Assembly: GCA_013420905.1 (NCBI GenBank)
Contig: JAAXNY010000001.1
Location: 6,944,001-7,008,000, forward strand
Direction: 5' to 3'
From: Collybia mongolica
Taxonomy: Eukaryota; Basidiomycota; Agaricomycetes; Agaricales; Clitocybaceae
DNA: 64,000 nt
This document shows, piece after piece, positions 11,161 to 21,930 of the stretch (its first letter is position 1; every line of letters starts with the position of its first letter). The notes beneath the pieces were generated by a model, which worked only from the letters and a program-made list of their open reading frames with translations, ran no database searches and was not told the origin of the DNA. Both the position numbers and the translations under genes were made by a program.

Positions 11161-11304
11161 GTACCAAGTGTATGTTCAATTATTAGTGATCCCAAGCGGA
11201 TCTATAAGTCCAAGCGACTTATCAAACAATACAGTGCCAAGTGCACTAAGGCCAAGTGCCTAGTAATTCCAACGGACAATACGGTACTAAGTTCCAAGTG
11301 AACT
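11161..11304 (-). repeat. Array of short hairpins with RCUUG loops in the LTR leader
   Basis: On the given strand, stems flank the loop CAAGT or CAAGC: 11161-11173 (GTAC, one stem base changed here but perfect in the 5' LTR), 11188-11202 (GATCC/GGATC), 11204-11222 (ATAAGTC/GACTTAT), 11233-11247 (AGTGC/GCACT), 11249-11261 (AGGC/GCCT) and 11290-11304 (AGTTC/GAACT). In sense RNA the loops read ACUUG or GCUUG. Further hairpins lie at 11015-11030, 11106-11121, 11397-11411 and 11437-11452. All except possibly the last lie downstream of the likely start site, so they fall in the RNA leader. Confidence 0.8.
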
Positions 11305-11473
11305 AAGTTTCTTTAATTCTGTGGTTCTCCAATCAATTCCAATCAAGACACGTTGAAGCAATCTGATCCTTAATTCGGGCACGCAATAGTGTTTTAACAA
11401 ATGTGATTTGTATACTCTATAGTCGCGCGAAGTGGGGGCAAGATTCCTTGCCTTAGCGCTACTCATCTACAGT

Positions 11474-11482
11474 CTATTTATA
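11474..11482 (-). promoter_or_regulatory. TATA box of the element 2 LTR
   Basis: The complement reads TATAAATAG. The same box occurs in the 5' LTR (24,480-24,488) and in the solo LTR near 50,968. It would start sense RNA close to 11,445 (24,450 in the 5' LTR), just before the hairpin array. Confidence 0.55.
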
Positions 11483-12107
11483 ATGTACAAACTAAATATC
11501 ATATGGAATTGTAAATTTTACACGGAACCGCGCTCCCGCGCGCCAAGAATCTGTATTCAATACTGACGCGTCTACTACAACTTGGCGCGCGCGCCATGCG
11601 TGCCAATTATGTCGTTTACTGGTTACTTATCAAATATTGAAAGAGCTGGCTAAACTCTTATCAAGTCCCGACCGCGCGCTCTGTTATTTAAAACAGCGCG
11701 GCACTGTCGTTTACTCCTCCTGATTGTCCTGGTTGCTATTCACGGTGTCCCGTCACTTCCGGTAGTTAACACCAAGTACCCCTGACTAGGATCGGGTTGT
11801 GCAAGTCCCGAATTTACAATTACTTCTCCTATTAATGATGATCCCCGGACTAATGATATCATACTACAACGGTTACTTATGAACTAAGACACCGAGGTTG
11901 TAACCGGGCATGGTGAATAGGACTAATAATAGACCGTACTCATAGTCCTCTGTACTGATAGTGTATTATCCATTAGACTAGTTCACTCTGATTAGCCGTC
12001 TCGGAGCTCGACTCTAATCCTTTATTACTGCTTACTTGGTTATTAGAAATGACACTAATAGCCTTACTTGTTGACTTTATAAGTGCAAACAATTTTGGGC
12101 CCTATCA

Positions 12108-12120
12108 TCTCCCCCATACC
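12108..12120 (-). other. Polypurine tract of element 2
   Basis: On the minus strand GGTATGGGGGAGA abuts the 3' LTR start TGATAGG. The decayed relative at 31,123 keeps the same tract (GTGGGGGAGA). Confidence 0.8.
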
Positions 12121-12557
12121 ACAAATGTAGACTGTCCTCAGTCTCTCTTTGCCGGCAGGTTGGTCCAATACTTCGGGTCTGCACGCGTCTAATCTTTCAG
12201 TACAATGTTACAACGGTTCCGCTTTTAGACAGGTAGGCGCGCGATGTTGGGATCGAGCCCAGAGGTTTACTTCCCATCAGGATCGTGACAGTTATATACG
12301 TCTCCTGAGAGAGTACTTGACATTTGGACATCGCTTTACAGATATTTCAGTCATCTGGACATTTTTCTCGTTATGTTTCTGACACTTCAGCAAGAGATCG
12401 GTACTCCTGTTTGTTCTTTAGAGCTTCGCAATGCAGGGTTGTGCGTTTTAAAAAGCTCGCGTCCTTGCTAAGTTTTAGACAATTTGGACTTTATAGCCCA
12501 TTTCTAAATCTCTTTGCTATCTGCATCGCTCAAACGCTCCAACCTTTTCAAACAGAA
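12121..12557 (+). other. Upstream region of antisense gene B
   Basis: No coding signal is seen. A TTATATA at 12,292-12,298 could serve as a TATA box, but it lies about 260 bases before the ATG. The decayed copy (31,123-31,558) keeps much of this region, so it belongs to the element. Confidence 0.4.
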
Positions 12558-14508
12558 ATGTCTTCCACTTCTACTTCCGCCATGGCTCGTGCTCTGCGCT
12601 CGCCTTCCGCGCTGTCTCTCTCGCTCTCTGCCGCGATTCTACCGACTGAGGGCCGTTCCCCCACTATGGTCTATGTGGACCAGCCGGTCCCCTCATTTTC
12701 CGACCTCCTTGAAGATGCCGAGGGCGATGTCTTTGTCGCCATGGAGCAAGGGTGGATTATTATGGCCGAGGAACTCGCGCCCTGTATGGACCATCAGGGC
12801 CCCCTTGACCTCGACGAGTTGATTGACTTCGTCGATCACTGCTCCATGCTCATCGTACGCCCATCTTTTACTTATTAAAACCTTTTACTTATTTACTGGT
12901 CTCAGGATGCCATCACTGGCGTGGTCCGCGGCGCGCGTTTTTCGCTGCCATATCCGGCTATTCTCCTCCTGCGCGCGCTTCACCTTCAAGTGATGCGCAT
13001 CCCAGTCGACGCGCGCGAGGCTTCGTGGTCTTCCTGGCGCACGGTCATATCGACTGACCTGGGCCACAATTCCATTCTTCTGGTAAGTGACTTGTTTACT
13101 TCTTTACTCTGCCTGCCCTTGTCAAGCTGACTACCTTTTACTTTAGGGCCAGGCTCCCACTGTGGAGCAAGTCCTGGACCAGGTGGGGTCGCGCTTCGAG
13201 CGCGACAATGGTGAAAGTATCTTTCAGGATACTTTCCTCGTCCCTCCTCGCATGGTTGGCGCACCGCGCCGTTACCATCAGTACCGGGACAGTTGGTCCG
13301 CCGCGCCCTTGCCGGCGCGCTCCCCGGTCTTGGTACCCGCGGTTCGTTTATTACTGCTTTTTATTACTTTTCTTCGGTAGTTGACTTATTTTAATAGCCC
13401 CTCAAGCGGAAGCGTACAGCTGGGTCCAAGGGCAAAGGCCGTGCGGTTCCCCAGGTATATCCTTTACTTTACGAGTTTCACATTATTGCTGACTTGATTT
13501 CAAAATTCTAGTCCGACATGTCGCGCGCCCAGGGGACTGGCAGTGCTTCCGCGCCGCGTCCCTCGGAAGCAGGCCCGGTATGTCTCTTTTCTCTCTTGAA
13601 GTCATTTACTTTTACTCATCTTTATCTCCTTAGTCCTCTGGGCAGCCGCTGGTGAAGGTTGAAGTCCCTGAACTTCGGCTCTTCGATGATGAGATCGCCC
13701 GCCAGTTGGCTCAAGAGGGGTTCGCGGAGTTGTTGCCTCCCGCGGCCCCTTCTCCTCGTCGGTCTCGTAAGACCACTCACTCTAGGGATAGGGCACAGGC
13801 GACACGCCGCAAGCACGCGCTGGTTCCCAACCGGGAGCTGACGCCGCTACAGTCCCCTATTACCTCCCTGCTGGCTGACCTTGCGCCGCGGCGCTCTTCC
13901 GTATGTTTATTACTACTTTATTTCTTGTTACTGATCATTTTTTACTAGGTGGGCTATCCTTGCACGATGTGCGCCACCCGTGGCGACATTGAGTGCACCT
14001 TCAACGGTTGGGGTAAACCGTGCGTGGAATGCGCCACCGCCAAGAAGGGGAAGTGCAGCTTCAGCCTCACTCCCCAGAAGCGCGCTAGGCTCCGTGAGGA
14101 TCTGGGGCCCATGCTTGGTGCGGGCATTTCTAGTAAGCCATCTTCTTTCCGTCTTTTTGTTTACTACTGATTTTACTTATTCTACTAGCGGTTGCTGAAG
14201 CCTATGCTCAGCTCGGCGACGCGGACACCCTTGCCGCGGAGGTCATTCAGGCCGCTAACCGCGCGCTTGAAATGCGCGACTCCTTGTTGGCGCGCATAGT
14301 TGGCACCATTGGTAGGTTGTACGAGGAGGAAGGCCTGGAGGGCCTTCAAAACCTCTTGCTGACTACACCAGCCACGGAGAGCGCCCTCCTCTTCTACGCG
14401 GACTTCCAGAATCTCCCTTGGCCGCCCTTGGAAGAAGAAGTAGAGGTTGATGACAGTTCTTCGTCGTCAAGATCTTCTGCGTCCGTGCCTGACAGCGAGG
14501 AGGAGTAG
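12558..14508 (+). CDS. Antisense gene B of element 2: zinc-cluster protein, 8 exons, 520 aa
   Basis: Exons are 12558-12854, 12906-13082, 13147-13341, 13398-13454, 13512-13577, 13634-13900, 13949-14132 and 14189-14508. All introns are 48-64 nt with GT...AG, and the joined frame is open from ATG to TAG. A Ser-rich start is followed by an acidic domain (SFSDLLEDAEGDVFVAMEQG) and a second conserved block (GARFSLPYPAILLLRALHLQ). Then come basic linkers (KRKRTAGSKGKGR, RRSRKTTHSRDRAQATRRK) and a six-cysteine cluster at residues about 358-389 with spacing C-x2-C-x7-C-x8-C-x2-C-x7-C. The tail is a helical region ending in a Glu/Ser-rich stretch. The cluster matches the antisense protein of element 1. 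It may bind DNA or RNA; function is unknown. It runs opposite to pol and is intact, unlike the relic at 31,559. Confidence 0.8.
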
Positions 14509-15094
14509 CCGCGCCGCGCCCCCCCCCCACCTACGTTTTCTTTCTATATGTGTTTTCCCGGGCCCTAGTGCCCTTACATATCACTTATTCCCCCGCCTTT
14601 CGTTGGGCTTCAATTTTATTAATTGAAGTCCAACACTTTGTCTTACATACAGTCCCTCGGACTATAAACAATGCTATTGATTTGGCTGTGGTTCTATTGT
14701 CTTCATAAGAAAGCTTCCGCCCTTGCCCCGGCTACTTAAGTTATAAATAGTACGGTTTAATTCTGGTGCAATTCTCTCGATCATTAAAAACCGTGGCGCG
14801 ATCACTGACTTTTTATAGACAATCTATTTCAATCCTTGTAACCTTGGTAGGTTTTTCCAATTCGATTTTGCTTATACCCATCTCCCCCTCAACACTGATA
14901 ACAACTGTCCCAGTTGTCACGCGGACACTGCCGCGCTCCACATGAATTTTTACGGAGCTCCTTTTTTTAATTGGGCCCAGCATTTCAATTAGGCACGCGT
15001 CTCGGACCTGTTCAGTTGAAATGTATAGATTTTTCTGGGGATAGAACGCGCGCAACGAATGAGAGACTGGGTAGCACTTCTCTAGTCGTAGAGG
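14509..15094. other. Spacer between antisense genes B and A
   Basis: This holds the likely 3' UTR of gene B, including a C-rich run at 14,519-14,531, and the promoter region of gene A. An 80-codon open frame on the minus strand (15,055-14,813) lacks an ATG and is not called. Confidence 0.5.
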
Positions 15095-15103
15095 TATAAA
15101 AAG
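15095..15103 (+). promoter_or_regulatory. TATA box of antisense gene A
   Basis: TATAAAAAG lies 98-106 bases before the ATG of gene A at 15,201, which fits a core promoter with a leader of about 75 bases. This suggests gene A has its own promoter, opposite to the LTR promoter. Confidence 0.55.
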
Positions 15104-15200
15104 GGCACTGGCTGTGCTTTTTGTCCCAAGACATCGCCCAACTCTATTATACTCTCTTTACAACGTTCTGGTTCGAAGAATCAATTTCCTCTGCATCATT

Positions 15201-16578
15201 ATGACTAGCCCCCCCAACTATCAAGACATCGAGAACTTCAAGATGGTCCAAGCTCAGTGGCACACCTTTCAAGCTCGTTTATCGATGGACACCCTTGTTG
15301 AACAAAGGGTCAGCGTCCGGAAGTTAGGCGAAACCGCGGTACACTTTTTACCAATTAACTTATATACGCCGTTATCGTAACAACTTTTACAATTTACAGC
15401 TACTCCTGACTGAGTCCAAAATGGTTTTGACGGAGCGGTCCTGGCAGAATGTTATCTTTGGCGTCCGTAAAGCATTCCAGGGACTACAACATGTATACCC
15501 CGAGTTACTTCAAGAGCCCGTCTACCGCAACATTGTGACTCTTACTGCCGCTATTCACCGTCACCGTGAAAAGGTCCGCACCGAGCACCTGTCTCAAACC
15601 GCGGTGCGTGCTTTTTACCTTATCTTGCACTGTACTGTTCTTAAACCATGGTTTTCTGGTACTAGGTCCCTGCTACTGGTGGTGATGCGGATAGTCCCGC
15701 TATTCCAGGCGAGGTCATTGCTGGCGGTGAATATGACGGTGACATTGAAATGTCTGGTACTGACTCGGTATGTTTCTTTTTAGCTACCGCGCTGTCAGTG
15801 CGCGACATACTCAATGGCGTCTCTTCTTTACTCAAGAATATGGTCATTGATTCCAGCGCTACGGCTAGCGCTACTGTCTCTGGGCCAGTGACTAGTCGTC
15901 TCCTTAGTGAAGGACCAATCACCCGTAGTCGCAAGGAGAAGGAGAACATTAAGGTTCCCCGTGTCAAAAGGACTAAGGCTGAAAAGGCTGCCATCAAGGT
16001 ACCCATTCTTGTTTTTGCTCTGTCTATTACTTTGTTTCTTATTCCTACAGGACGGTAAGCGTTCCGAGCTCAACCGCGGCAGCACTCTTCGTCCCAAAAA
16101 GCGTACGAGGCAGGACACCCCGGATGAAGATCCAAAGGCATCTGCTGAGGGTACGTTTTCTAATAATAGATGGTTCTATTTTTATACTGACTGTGTATCA
16201 GATACTCGTGTCTTTATTGACTTCCGTCCCTCCAAGGAGCACGATGTAGTCTTAGCGCGGGCGCGCTTGATTGCTGACACGGGCGATCCCTTGTCACACA
16301 CCAAGCAAGCCCTCGGTAGGATGCTTTTAAACTACCGCGCTGAGTTGGAGGAGATCAGTCATACAGTGTCCTTCTTATTGAAGCGTCGTGACGCCACTAT
16401 GGACGAGGTTACTCGCCTCAACGGTCTAATGAACGAGGCCGCTCTGGAGGGAGGCTCTGACGAGGCTGCCACTGCAAGCGCTACCGAAGTCCATGACCAG
16501 GATGACAATGATAAAGAGGAGGTAGCTCCGGCTGATGTGCCCTTGCCCGAGGTTGAAGACGACTTCATATCTGCTTGA
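15201..16578 (+). CDS. Antisense gene A of element 2, 5 exons, 383 aa, unknown function
   Basis: Exons are 15201-15338, 15400-15603, 15666-15998, 16051-16150 and 16202-16578, and the joined frame is open to TGA. Introns are 51-62 nt. The N-terminal half looks helical (RSWQNVIFGVRKAFQGLQHV). A basic stretch follows (RSRKEKENIKVPRVKRTKAEK, KKRTRQ), then a helical C-terminal region (QALGRMLLNYRAELEEISHT) and an acidic tail (DDNDKEEVAPADVPLPEVED). I do not recognise the family. It ends 146 bases from the pol stop, tail to tail. Element 1 has no second antisense gene, though the N-terminus of its single gene has a similar helical character. A nuclear role is only inference from the basic patches. 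Confidence 0.7.
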
Positions 16579-16724
16579 GGGTAGTCCAATTAACTTCCTC
16601 CTTAGTTATGGTGTCCCTCCCCACGCTCCTTTGTATTACTGTCTTTACTCGGTTTAACACTGTCCTTACTACTTAGCTTCATTGCTTACACTGTCTTTAC
16701 TGCTTCTGTTTTCATACTGATTTA

Positions 16725-19700
16725 TCACTTATGCAACTTCCGGTGTGACATAGTAGTTTGTGGTAGCGCCGGCGCTATCCCCTCTTCAGTGTTTTCACTA
16801 GAGCTTGACTCTGCATCGGACTGATCCAATTGGACTCTGTCAAAGGTATAGTCACGCTCCTTATAAACTTGTCTATTAGCGGGATCTTTCGATTCCACTA
16901 AAGCATTTAATGTTTCGCTAGAGATGTCTATTAGATCTTGCAGATTATCCGGCAGTTCAATTGTACTCCTAGCAAAATAGGGAATAACCCTAAACGCCCC
17001 CACTTTATGTTGCCACACCGATCCATCCATTTCACAAACAATATAGGCTCCCCCGCGGTTTCGTCTCAGGACTATCATTGGTCCCAGGTACCGTGGCTTC
17101 AGCTTTTTATCGAGCGAACTTTCGACCTCGGTATTTCTAACTAGTACTAAACTTCCTGGTTTGAAATCATAGTCTCTGATGGTCGCGCTGTGATCCTTCT
17201 CATACTGTAATAGTCTCCTTCGTTTTTCTATATTGATACGTTTCCTCATATCGGCCACATGCTGGACGTGCTTAGCTAGAGCCTGCGCTCTAAACCCAAT
17301 GAGTTCCTCTGTAGTCAATATTTTTCCTGGTAACTTTACTAACCAAGTGGCTTCAATGATATCTAACGGTAAGGTTGGGTGCGCGCCTGTAATCATAAAA
17401 TAGGGGGAGCAACCCGTCCCTCTCCGTATAGTAATCCTGTCAGCCCACATTACATGGTGGAAGAAGTAGTACCACTTCTTTACATCACCACCTGTAGCTT
17501 TGAAGACAGCTTGACGCACATCCCAATGTGCGCGCTCGGCAATCCCATTTCCTTTGGAATTGTATGGTGATATACTTATTCCTGTAATACCATACTTGGA
17601 TTCCAGCCACGCTTTGGCTGCGACAAAGGCAGGACCATTATCCGTTACAATTTCCGTTAGAGAACCCCATCTACAAATTACTTCTTCGAACAGCCACCTT
17701 CCCAAGGTCTTGCCGTCCTCAGATTTGAGGGGCGCGCCTTCCATCCATGAAGACAGCGCACATCTTCCTTGGACAATGTATTTATAACCGTTAGACGATG
17801 GGCTCATATACATGGTGTCCGCATGCAATACTTGGAATATAGACGGTGTGTGGGTTATAACAGGAGGGATTCTCAACAAAGTTAAAAGCCTTGTCTGACA
17901 GATGTGACATGACTTCACATACCATGATACATCGCGTTCCATTTCTGGCCACCAAAATCTTTTATCTATTAAAGATTTTGTTGCATAGAAACCCCTATGT
18001 CCAACAGAATCGTGAGACGTCTTCATCATATATGTTTGGTGATTTTTATCAACAACAAGCTGGTGTGCGCTATCAATATTTTTCCTATACATCCTGCCTT
18101 CTGGATCCAAAAAGAAATTAGACGCCTGCCTTGCAAACTTTAGGTAGGCGCGATCTGTCATTCCTTTTGGTCTCTTTTGTGGTCTTTTTAACCATTCTTT
18201 TATTAAAGGTAGGTTTTTATCCTGTTCCTGTGCCGTAGGTGTCCGTTTAGACTCATCATATACTTCCCTTACATTAGGGTCGTATTTAAACTTTTCATTG
18301 GGTATGACAGTAGTATTTACAAGTTGCTTTAGATAAGCTTCTCTTTGAATACCGAACCGTCCTAAACCTAAGTGCTGTTTTACTTCTCCGATAAATGCTG
18401 CTTCACCAGCCCAGGCATTGTTTACTTCCACTTCAAAATCAGAGATTTCCTTTGCAAGTTGGAATAGATATCCGCCGCGCGTGTCGATCTCCTCTTTAAA
18501 GTCTGACAGTTCCAAAGGGTCATCCAATCCTTCCGTTGGGTTGATAAACCTTAAAGGACCTGAGGGTTCGTCGTAACCATCGTCTGGGTCCGGGTAGACA
18601 GGATCCCCTAGCCGCGCGTCGCGTCTTGACAGACCGTCTGGGCCAAAGCCTTTACCAGCTTTATGAACCAAAGTAAAGTGGAACATAAGTATCCTATCGA
18701 TCCACCTATTTACCGTTGCATTAGGTCCTAAACTTGGGTTTGATAACATCCCCTTAATGTACTTTGCATCCGTTTCCACTACCAAATTTCGTACTCCAAT
18801 AAACCAATAATAACATGCCATTAGAACTCTCATTAATCCGAATAGCTCTCGTTTGGGTTGTGAGAAGCGCGCTTCGCGCTCATTCAGAGTTATCGAGTCA
18901 AATCTAGCATAGTGCTTTCTTCCAGGTATATCAGGGTCTTCCTGGTAGATATAGTAGCCTACGGCTTTCCATGACGTATCTACTGACAGTACTACTGGCG
19001 TATTCCAGGTGTAATTAATTGGACGGAGCGCGGGGCTATTTTTAAGTGCGTCTAATAATAGCTGCTGCGCTTCTTCTTGCTCAGGCCCCCATATCCAAGG
19101 TTCACTACTCCTAGTTAACTTTTGAATTGGTTGGCCTATACGGGCGAAGTCTTTAATGAAATTCCTGCATACACCAATAGTTCCCATGTAAGCGCGTACT
19201 TCACTGACATCTTTGCATGGTCCCCATCTTTCAACTACACCGATTCTATCTGTAGTAGGTTTCCGTCCTTCATATGTACATCTATGTCCTACCACTAGAA
19301 TTTCACTTGCGCATAACATAGACTTATATCCTGAAAATGTTCCTCCAGAATACTTCATTCTCTGTACGACGCGATTTACATTTTGCATATGTTCCCAGAA
19401 GAAGCGCCTAACACCTGGAGCACCAGGTAGCTCTTCTTCTGTTCCGTCCGGTAGTTCGTAACGCGTTGCTGGACCGCGCACGGGTACATCATCAATATAG
19501 GGTATTGTGACATGTGGTACCTCATCCTGTAGGATGTACGTGACATCGTCATGAAATATTGGAACAGAATTCGTCCATCCCATAGGGAGTGTTACTAATC
19601 TCAGCGCGCCAAATGGTGTTTGGAACGTGGTTAGATCGCGCGAGGTTTCTGCTAAAGGCCTCTCATCGTATCCTACATATAGATCCATCATTCCGCCACA

Positions 19701-20768
19701 AGCGCGCCCTGCGAAGTGTTCTGCTAGTTCTTCGGTAGCGGGTGGTAGACCCGAGTGCGCTATTGTGACTGCATTCAGTGGTTCTAGACTATGTACAATT
19801 CTAAGCTTCTTTCCTGGGCCTTTCTTTAATACGGTAAACCATCTAGACCTGTATGATGAATTGGATCTCTCATAGACTCCTGCATCAATTTTTGTCTTGA
19901 TGATTTTACAAACATCTTCATAGATTCCTGGTGGGATTCTAATGTTCCTCTCTGTCCACGGCGTATGTGGGACTACTGGTATTTCGACGGGAGGAAAATA
20001 TTCCTTCTTAAAACTACCGCGCTCACTATCATTCCAAGCAAAACCATCATTATGTTTGCACATAAAGTCGTGGATTATATCCATCTCTTTAGGTTTTAAG
20101 AAGCTTTCTTCTTCGTGTACTCTTTGGAATTCCGCGCGCCTTTCCTCAGTGTACCTCCCAGTTGGTTTAAACGGAGGTGGGTTAGGCGTTAGAACTGGTA
20201 GGGCTGCTAAAGGGTCGCCCTTTATATCTCTGATAATTCTAAATTTATCAGGCAGGTCTGCCAGTGTTGGTTTTGTTTTCAAATGTACTGGTTTATACTT
20301 CTTTCCTACTAGCTGATCCATGGTCTCAATATTACACTTTTCACTTGTTGCCGTTCCAAGACCGCGCTCGTTTGTGCCAATTTGCCACTGCTTTAATTTA
20401 CTTAAAGCTTTATTGATCATGGGCTGTTCTTGAGCGTATGTCAGCGGTCTAGTGGGTGTGCTTGCTGGGTCCCTACTGTTCTGCTCGTAGTTTATTACTG
20501 GTCCATCGCGCTCATCTACGGAAGCCAAGTACGTGGCTAGTAATTCGCGTTCAGGTACTGTACTATTCATGTTTACATCACTTCTAGACAAAAAGACATC
20601 TCTAAGTTCTTTGTGACCAAAATTCCGCTTATCAGTAGGGTGTCTATAACCCGTTATAATAAAGTTCCCGTCCTCATCTTCAGCAATTTCTACGGCTAGC
20701 TCTCCTTGATCACTTTGGATTAATTCATCGAAGGCCGAAAATCCTGCTCCGGTTGTCTTTTCAACAGC
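16725..20768 (-). CDS. Element 2 pol: RT, RNase H, integrase
   Basis: One open frame runs on the minus strand from a TAA just above 20,768 to 16,725. It overlaps the protease gene by about 49 bases in the -1 frame, so it is probably made as a frameshift fusion. The first ATG is near 20,570. Positions counted from a TTG at 20,591 are: RT with IPYIDD near residue 365, RNase H with LSVDTSW near 535, and integrase HHCC (GHRGFYATK ... CHICQT) near 865-900. The DDE triad is HADTM (about 923), TDNG (about 983) and AERAHW (about 1017). The C-terminus has the [16 protein letters not shown] block and no chromodomain. All key residues are present, so the enzyme set looks functional. Confidence 0.9.
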   Translation of the reverse strand, partial: AVEKTTGAGFSAFDELIQSDQGELAVEIAEDEDGNFIITGYRHPTDKRNFGHKELRDVFLSRSDVNMNSTVPERELLATYLASVDERDGPVINYEQNSRDPASTPTRPLTYAQEQPMINKALSKLKQWQIGTNERGLGTATSEKCNIETMDQLVGKKYKPVHLKTKPTLADLPDKFRIIRDIKGDPLAALPVLTPNPPPFKPTGRYTEERRAEFQRVHEEESFLKPKEMDIIHDFMCKHNDGFAWNDSERGSFKKEYFPPVEIPVVPHTPWTERNIRIPPGIYEDVCKIIKTKIDAGVYERSNSSYRSRWFTVLKKGPGKKLRIVHSLEPLNAVTIAHSGLPPATEELAEHFAGRACGGMMDLYVGYDERPLAETSRDLTTFQTPFGALRLVTLPMGWTNSVPIFHDDVTYILQDEVPHVTIPYIDDVPVRGPATRYELPDGTEEELPGAPGVRRFFWEHMQNVNRVVQRMKYSGGTFSGYKSMLCASEILVVGHRCTYEGRKPTTDRIGVVERWGPCKDVSEVRAYMGTIGVCRNFIKDFARIGQPIQKLTRSSEPWIWGPEQEEAQQLLLDALKNSPALRPINYTWNTPVVLSVDTSWKAVGYYIYQEDPDIPGRKHYARFDSITLNEREARFSQPKRELFGLMRVLMACYYWFIGVRNLVVETDAKYIKGMLSNPSLGPNATVNRWIDRILMFHFTLVHKAGKGFGPDGLSRRDARLGDPVYPDPDDGYDEPSGPLRFINPTEGLDDPLELSDFKEEIDTRGGYLFQLAKEISDFEVEVNNAWAGEAAFIGEVKQHLGLGRFGIQREAYLKQLVNTTVIPNEKFKYDPNVREVYDESKRTPTAQEQDKNLPLIKEWLKRPQKRPKGMTDRAYLKFARQASNFFLDPEGRMYRKNIDSAHQLVVDKNHQTYMMKTSHDSVGHRGFYATKSLIDKRFWWPEMERDVSWYVKSCHICQTRLLTLLRIPPVITHTPSIFQVLHADTMYMSPSSNGYKYIVQGRCALSSWMEGAPLKSEDGKTLGRWLFEEVICRWGSLTEIVTDNGPAFVAAKAWLESKYGITGISISPYNSKGNGIAERAHWDVRQAVFKATGGDVKKWYYFFHHVMWADRITIRRGTGCSPYFMITGAHPTLPLDIIEATWLVKLPGKILTTEELIGFRAQALAKHVQHVADMRKRINIEKRRRLLQYEKDHSATIRDYDFKPGSLVLVRNTEVESSLDKKLKPRYLGPMIVLRRNRGGAYIVCEMDGSVWQHKVGAFRVIPYFARSTIELPDNLQDLIDISSETLNALVESKDPANRQVYKERDYTFDRVQLDQSDAESSSSENTEEGIAPALPQTTMSHRKLHK

Positions 20769-21925
20769 TTAGGCGGTGATCCCTTTGCATGGGTAGGAAT
20801 AGTACACCTTCGTCCCGTGTTAGGGTCCGTGATAGTGACTACTTGTCCCCCGTCCCGAGCATTTTTGATCTGACTTTCCGTGAGCGTATCAAACGGTCTC
20901 CCGAGCAATACTTTGTATGCGGGTGAATTTATAATATGTACTTGGAGGTAGATGGCCATGTCATTAAACAAGAAAGGGACATTGCGCGCTAATCCCGCTG
21001 TTTTCTCCACTTGTTTATTAGCACTCTGCATGTGTATGACAACGTCCGGATCCCATGAAATATCCAAGTCTAAAGCCGTTTGTTTAGCCATTGATACTAT
21101 TTGGGATCCCCCATCTAATAAAGATTCCTCCGTTCCTACCCCATTTATTACTGGATATACTGCGCGCAAAGAGGCCGATTCTTTTGCTACATACAACTGT
21201 TTGGGCTCTTCCCCGGCTGGTAAAGATTCTAAATACTGTAGGACTGGGTCCCCGCATATTATAGATCCCTTAGGTATTCCGCCGCGGTCATACTCTGAGA
21301 TGAAGAAAGACTGGAATGGGATTGACTCTACTGGTAGCGCGTCATGCCGTAAGTAGTTATCATCAAGTTCCCAGTCCCCTCCAAAGGGTAAGACGTCTTC
21401 CTCATCTATTCTGTTTATTTGCAAGTTAGCGTCCCTTTGGGTAAGGGACTTACGTCTGGCAGTTACAATATTCTTTATTCCATCTCTAATGGTTTTTGAC
21501 GAGCCCATTAACTCTCCCGTGGTCAATGTGATAGGGTTGTCTAACACTTTAGCAATTATATCGCCACCTTTTAATTTTACTTCTATCGGGGACTTAGTTT
21601 CATAAGTCGGACCGCGCTTAGTGTTAAAATTAGGTAGTGGATCAACTGGTTCAGGGTTGCGTTCCGTTCTCCAGGGTATGTAGGGTACCACGGGCACATC
21701 GATGTAGGGTAATTCTTTTCGTACTGGGGACTTTACTGATGGTTCAACAAATTTTACTTTCTTTTTACTAGGAGACGGCGCTACCAACTCCTCTTCACTA
21801 CTATCCTGACTACTCTCTGAATTGTTACTTTCTTGACGACTATTTCTATTTTTACTTCGGTCCTCTGGCTGTCTCTTGGAACGCGACCTAGTCGTAGGTC
21901 TAGCGTGTTCCTTAGCCTCCTTCAT
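20720..21925 (-). CDS. Element 2 protease (retropepsin-like), 401 aa
   Basis: ATG at 21,925 follows the gag stop by five bases, in the -1 frame relative to gag. The first 120 residues are charged and Ser-rich ([19 protein letters not shown]). The protease core has [14 protein letters not shown] near residue 271, where D-G-G replaces the usual D-T/S-G, and the second conserved block [14 protein letters not shown]. It would cut the Gag and Pol polyproteins. The unusual active-site middle residue is either a family feature or a defect; the rest is intact. It may also be made by frameshifting from gag. Confidence 0.8.
   Translation of the reverse strand: MKEAKEHARPTTRSRSKRQPEDRSKNRNSRQESNNSESSQDSSEEELVAPSPSKKKVKFVEPSVKSPVRKELPYIDVPVVPYIPWRTERNPEPVDPLPNFNTKRGPTYETKSPIEVKLKGGDIIAKVLDNPITLTTGELMGSSKTIRDGIKNIVTARRKSLTQRDANLQINRIDEEDVLPFGGDWELDDNYLRHDALPVESIPFQSFFISEYDRGGIPKGSIICGDPVLQYLESLPAGEEPKQLYVAKESASLRAVYPVINGVGTEESLLDGGSQIVSMAKQTALDLDISWDPDVVIHMQSANKQVEKTAGLARNVPFLFNDMAIYLQVHIINSPAYKVLLGRPFDTLTESQIKNARDGGQVVTITDPNTGRRCTIPTHAKGSPPKLLKRQPEQDFRPSMN
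20738..20744 (-). other. Candidate -1 frameshift heptamer, PR/pol of element 2
   Basis: The minus strand reads GGATTTT, framed G GAT TTT in the protease gene, five codons before its TAA stop. A -1 slip gives GGA TTT TCG GCC and enters the open pol frame. G GAU UUA is the known pro-pol site of mouse mammary tumour virus, which differs only in the last base. Confidence 0.6.
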
Positions 21926-21930
21926 CGGAC

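Larger units (their letters stand above)
10892..12107 (-). repeat. 3' LTR of element 2 (1,216 bp)
   Basis: In element orientation it starts TGATAGGGCCC and ends CCCCCTTTCA. It matches 23,898-25,113 over its full length without indels. It carries a TATA box (TATAAATAG, complement of 11,474-11,482) and, downstream of it, a run of short hairpins. It is GC-skewed in CG-rich patches (GCGCGC), which are the sites that have decayed in the older copy at 26,454. Confidence 0.92.

Noticed and set aside
12324..12557. Upstream extension of antisense gene B
   Set aside because: The frame is open upstream of 12,558, but the conserved start in the decayed copy (31,559) is the ATG at the equivalent of 12,558.
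14813..15055. 80-codon frame on the minus strand between antisense genes
   Set aside because: It has no ATG and no recognisable domain, and it overlaps the promoter side of gene A. Likely chance.
15769..15799. Intron in gene A exon 3
   Set aside because: A GTATGT...CAG of 31 nt could be read, but it is too short and the frame is open without splicing it.
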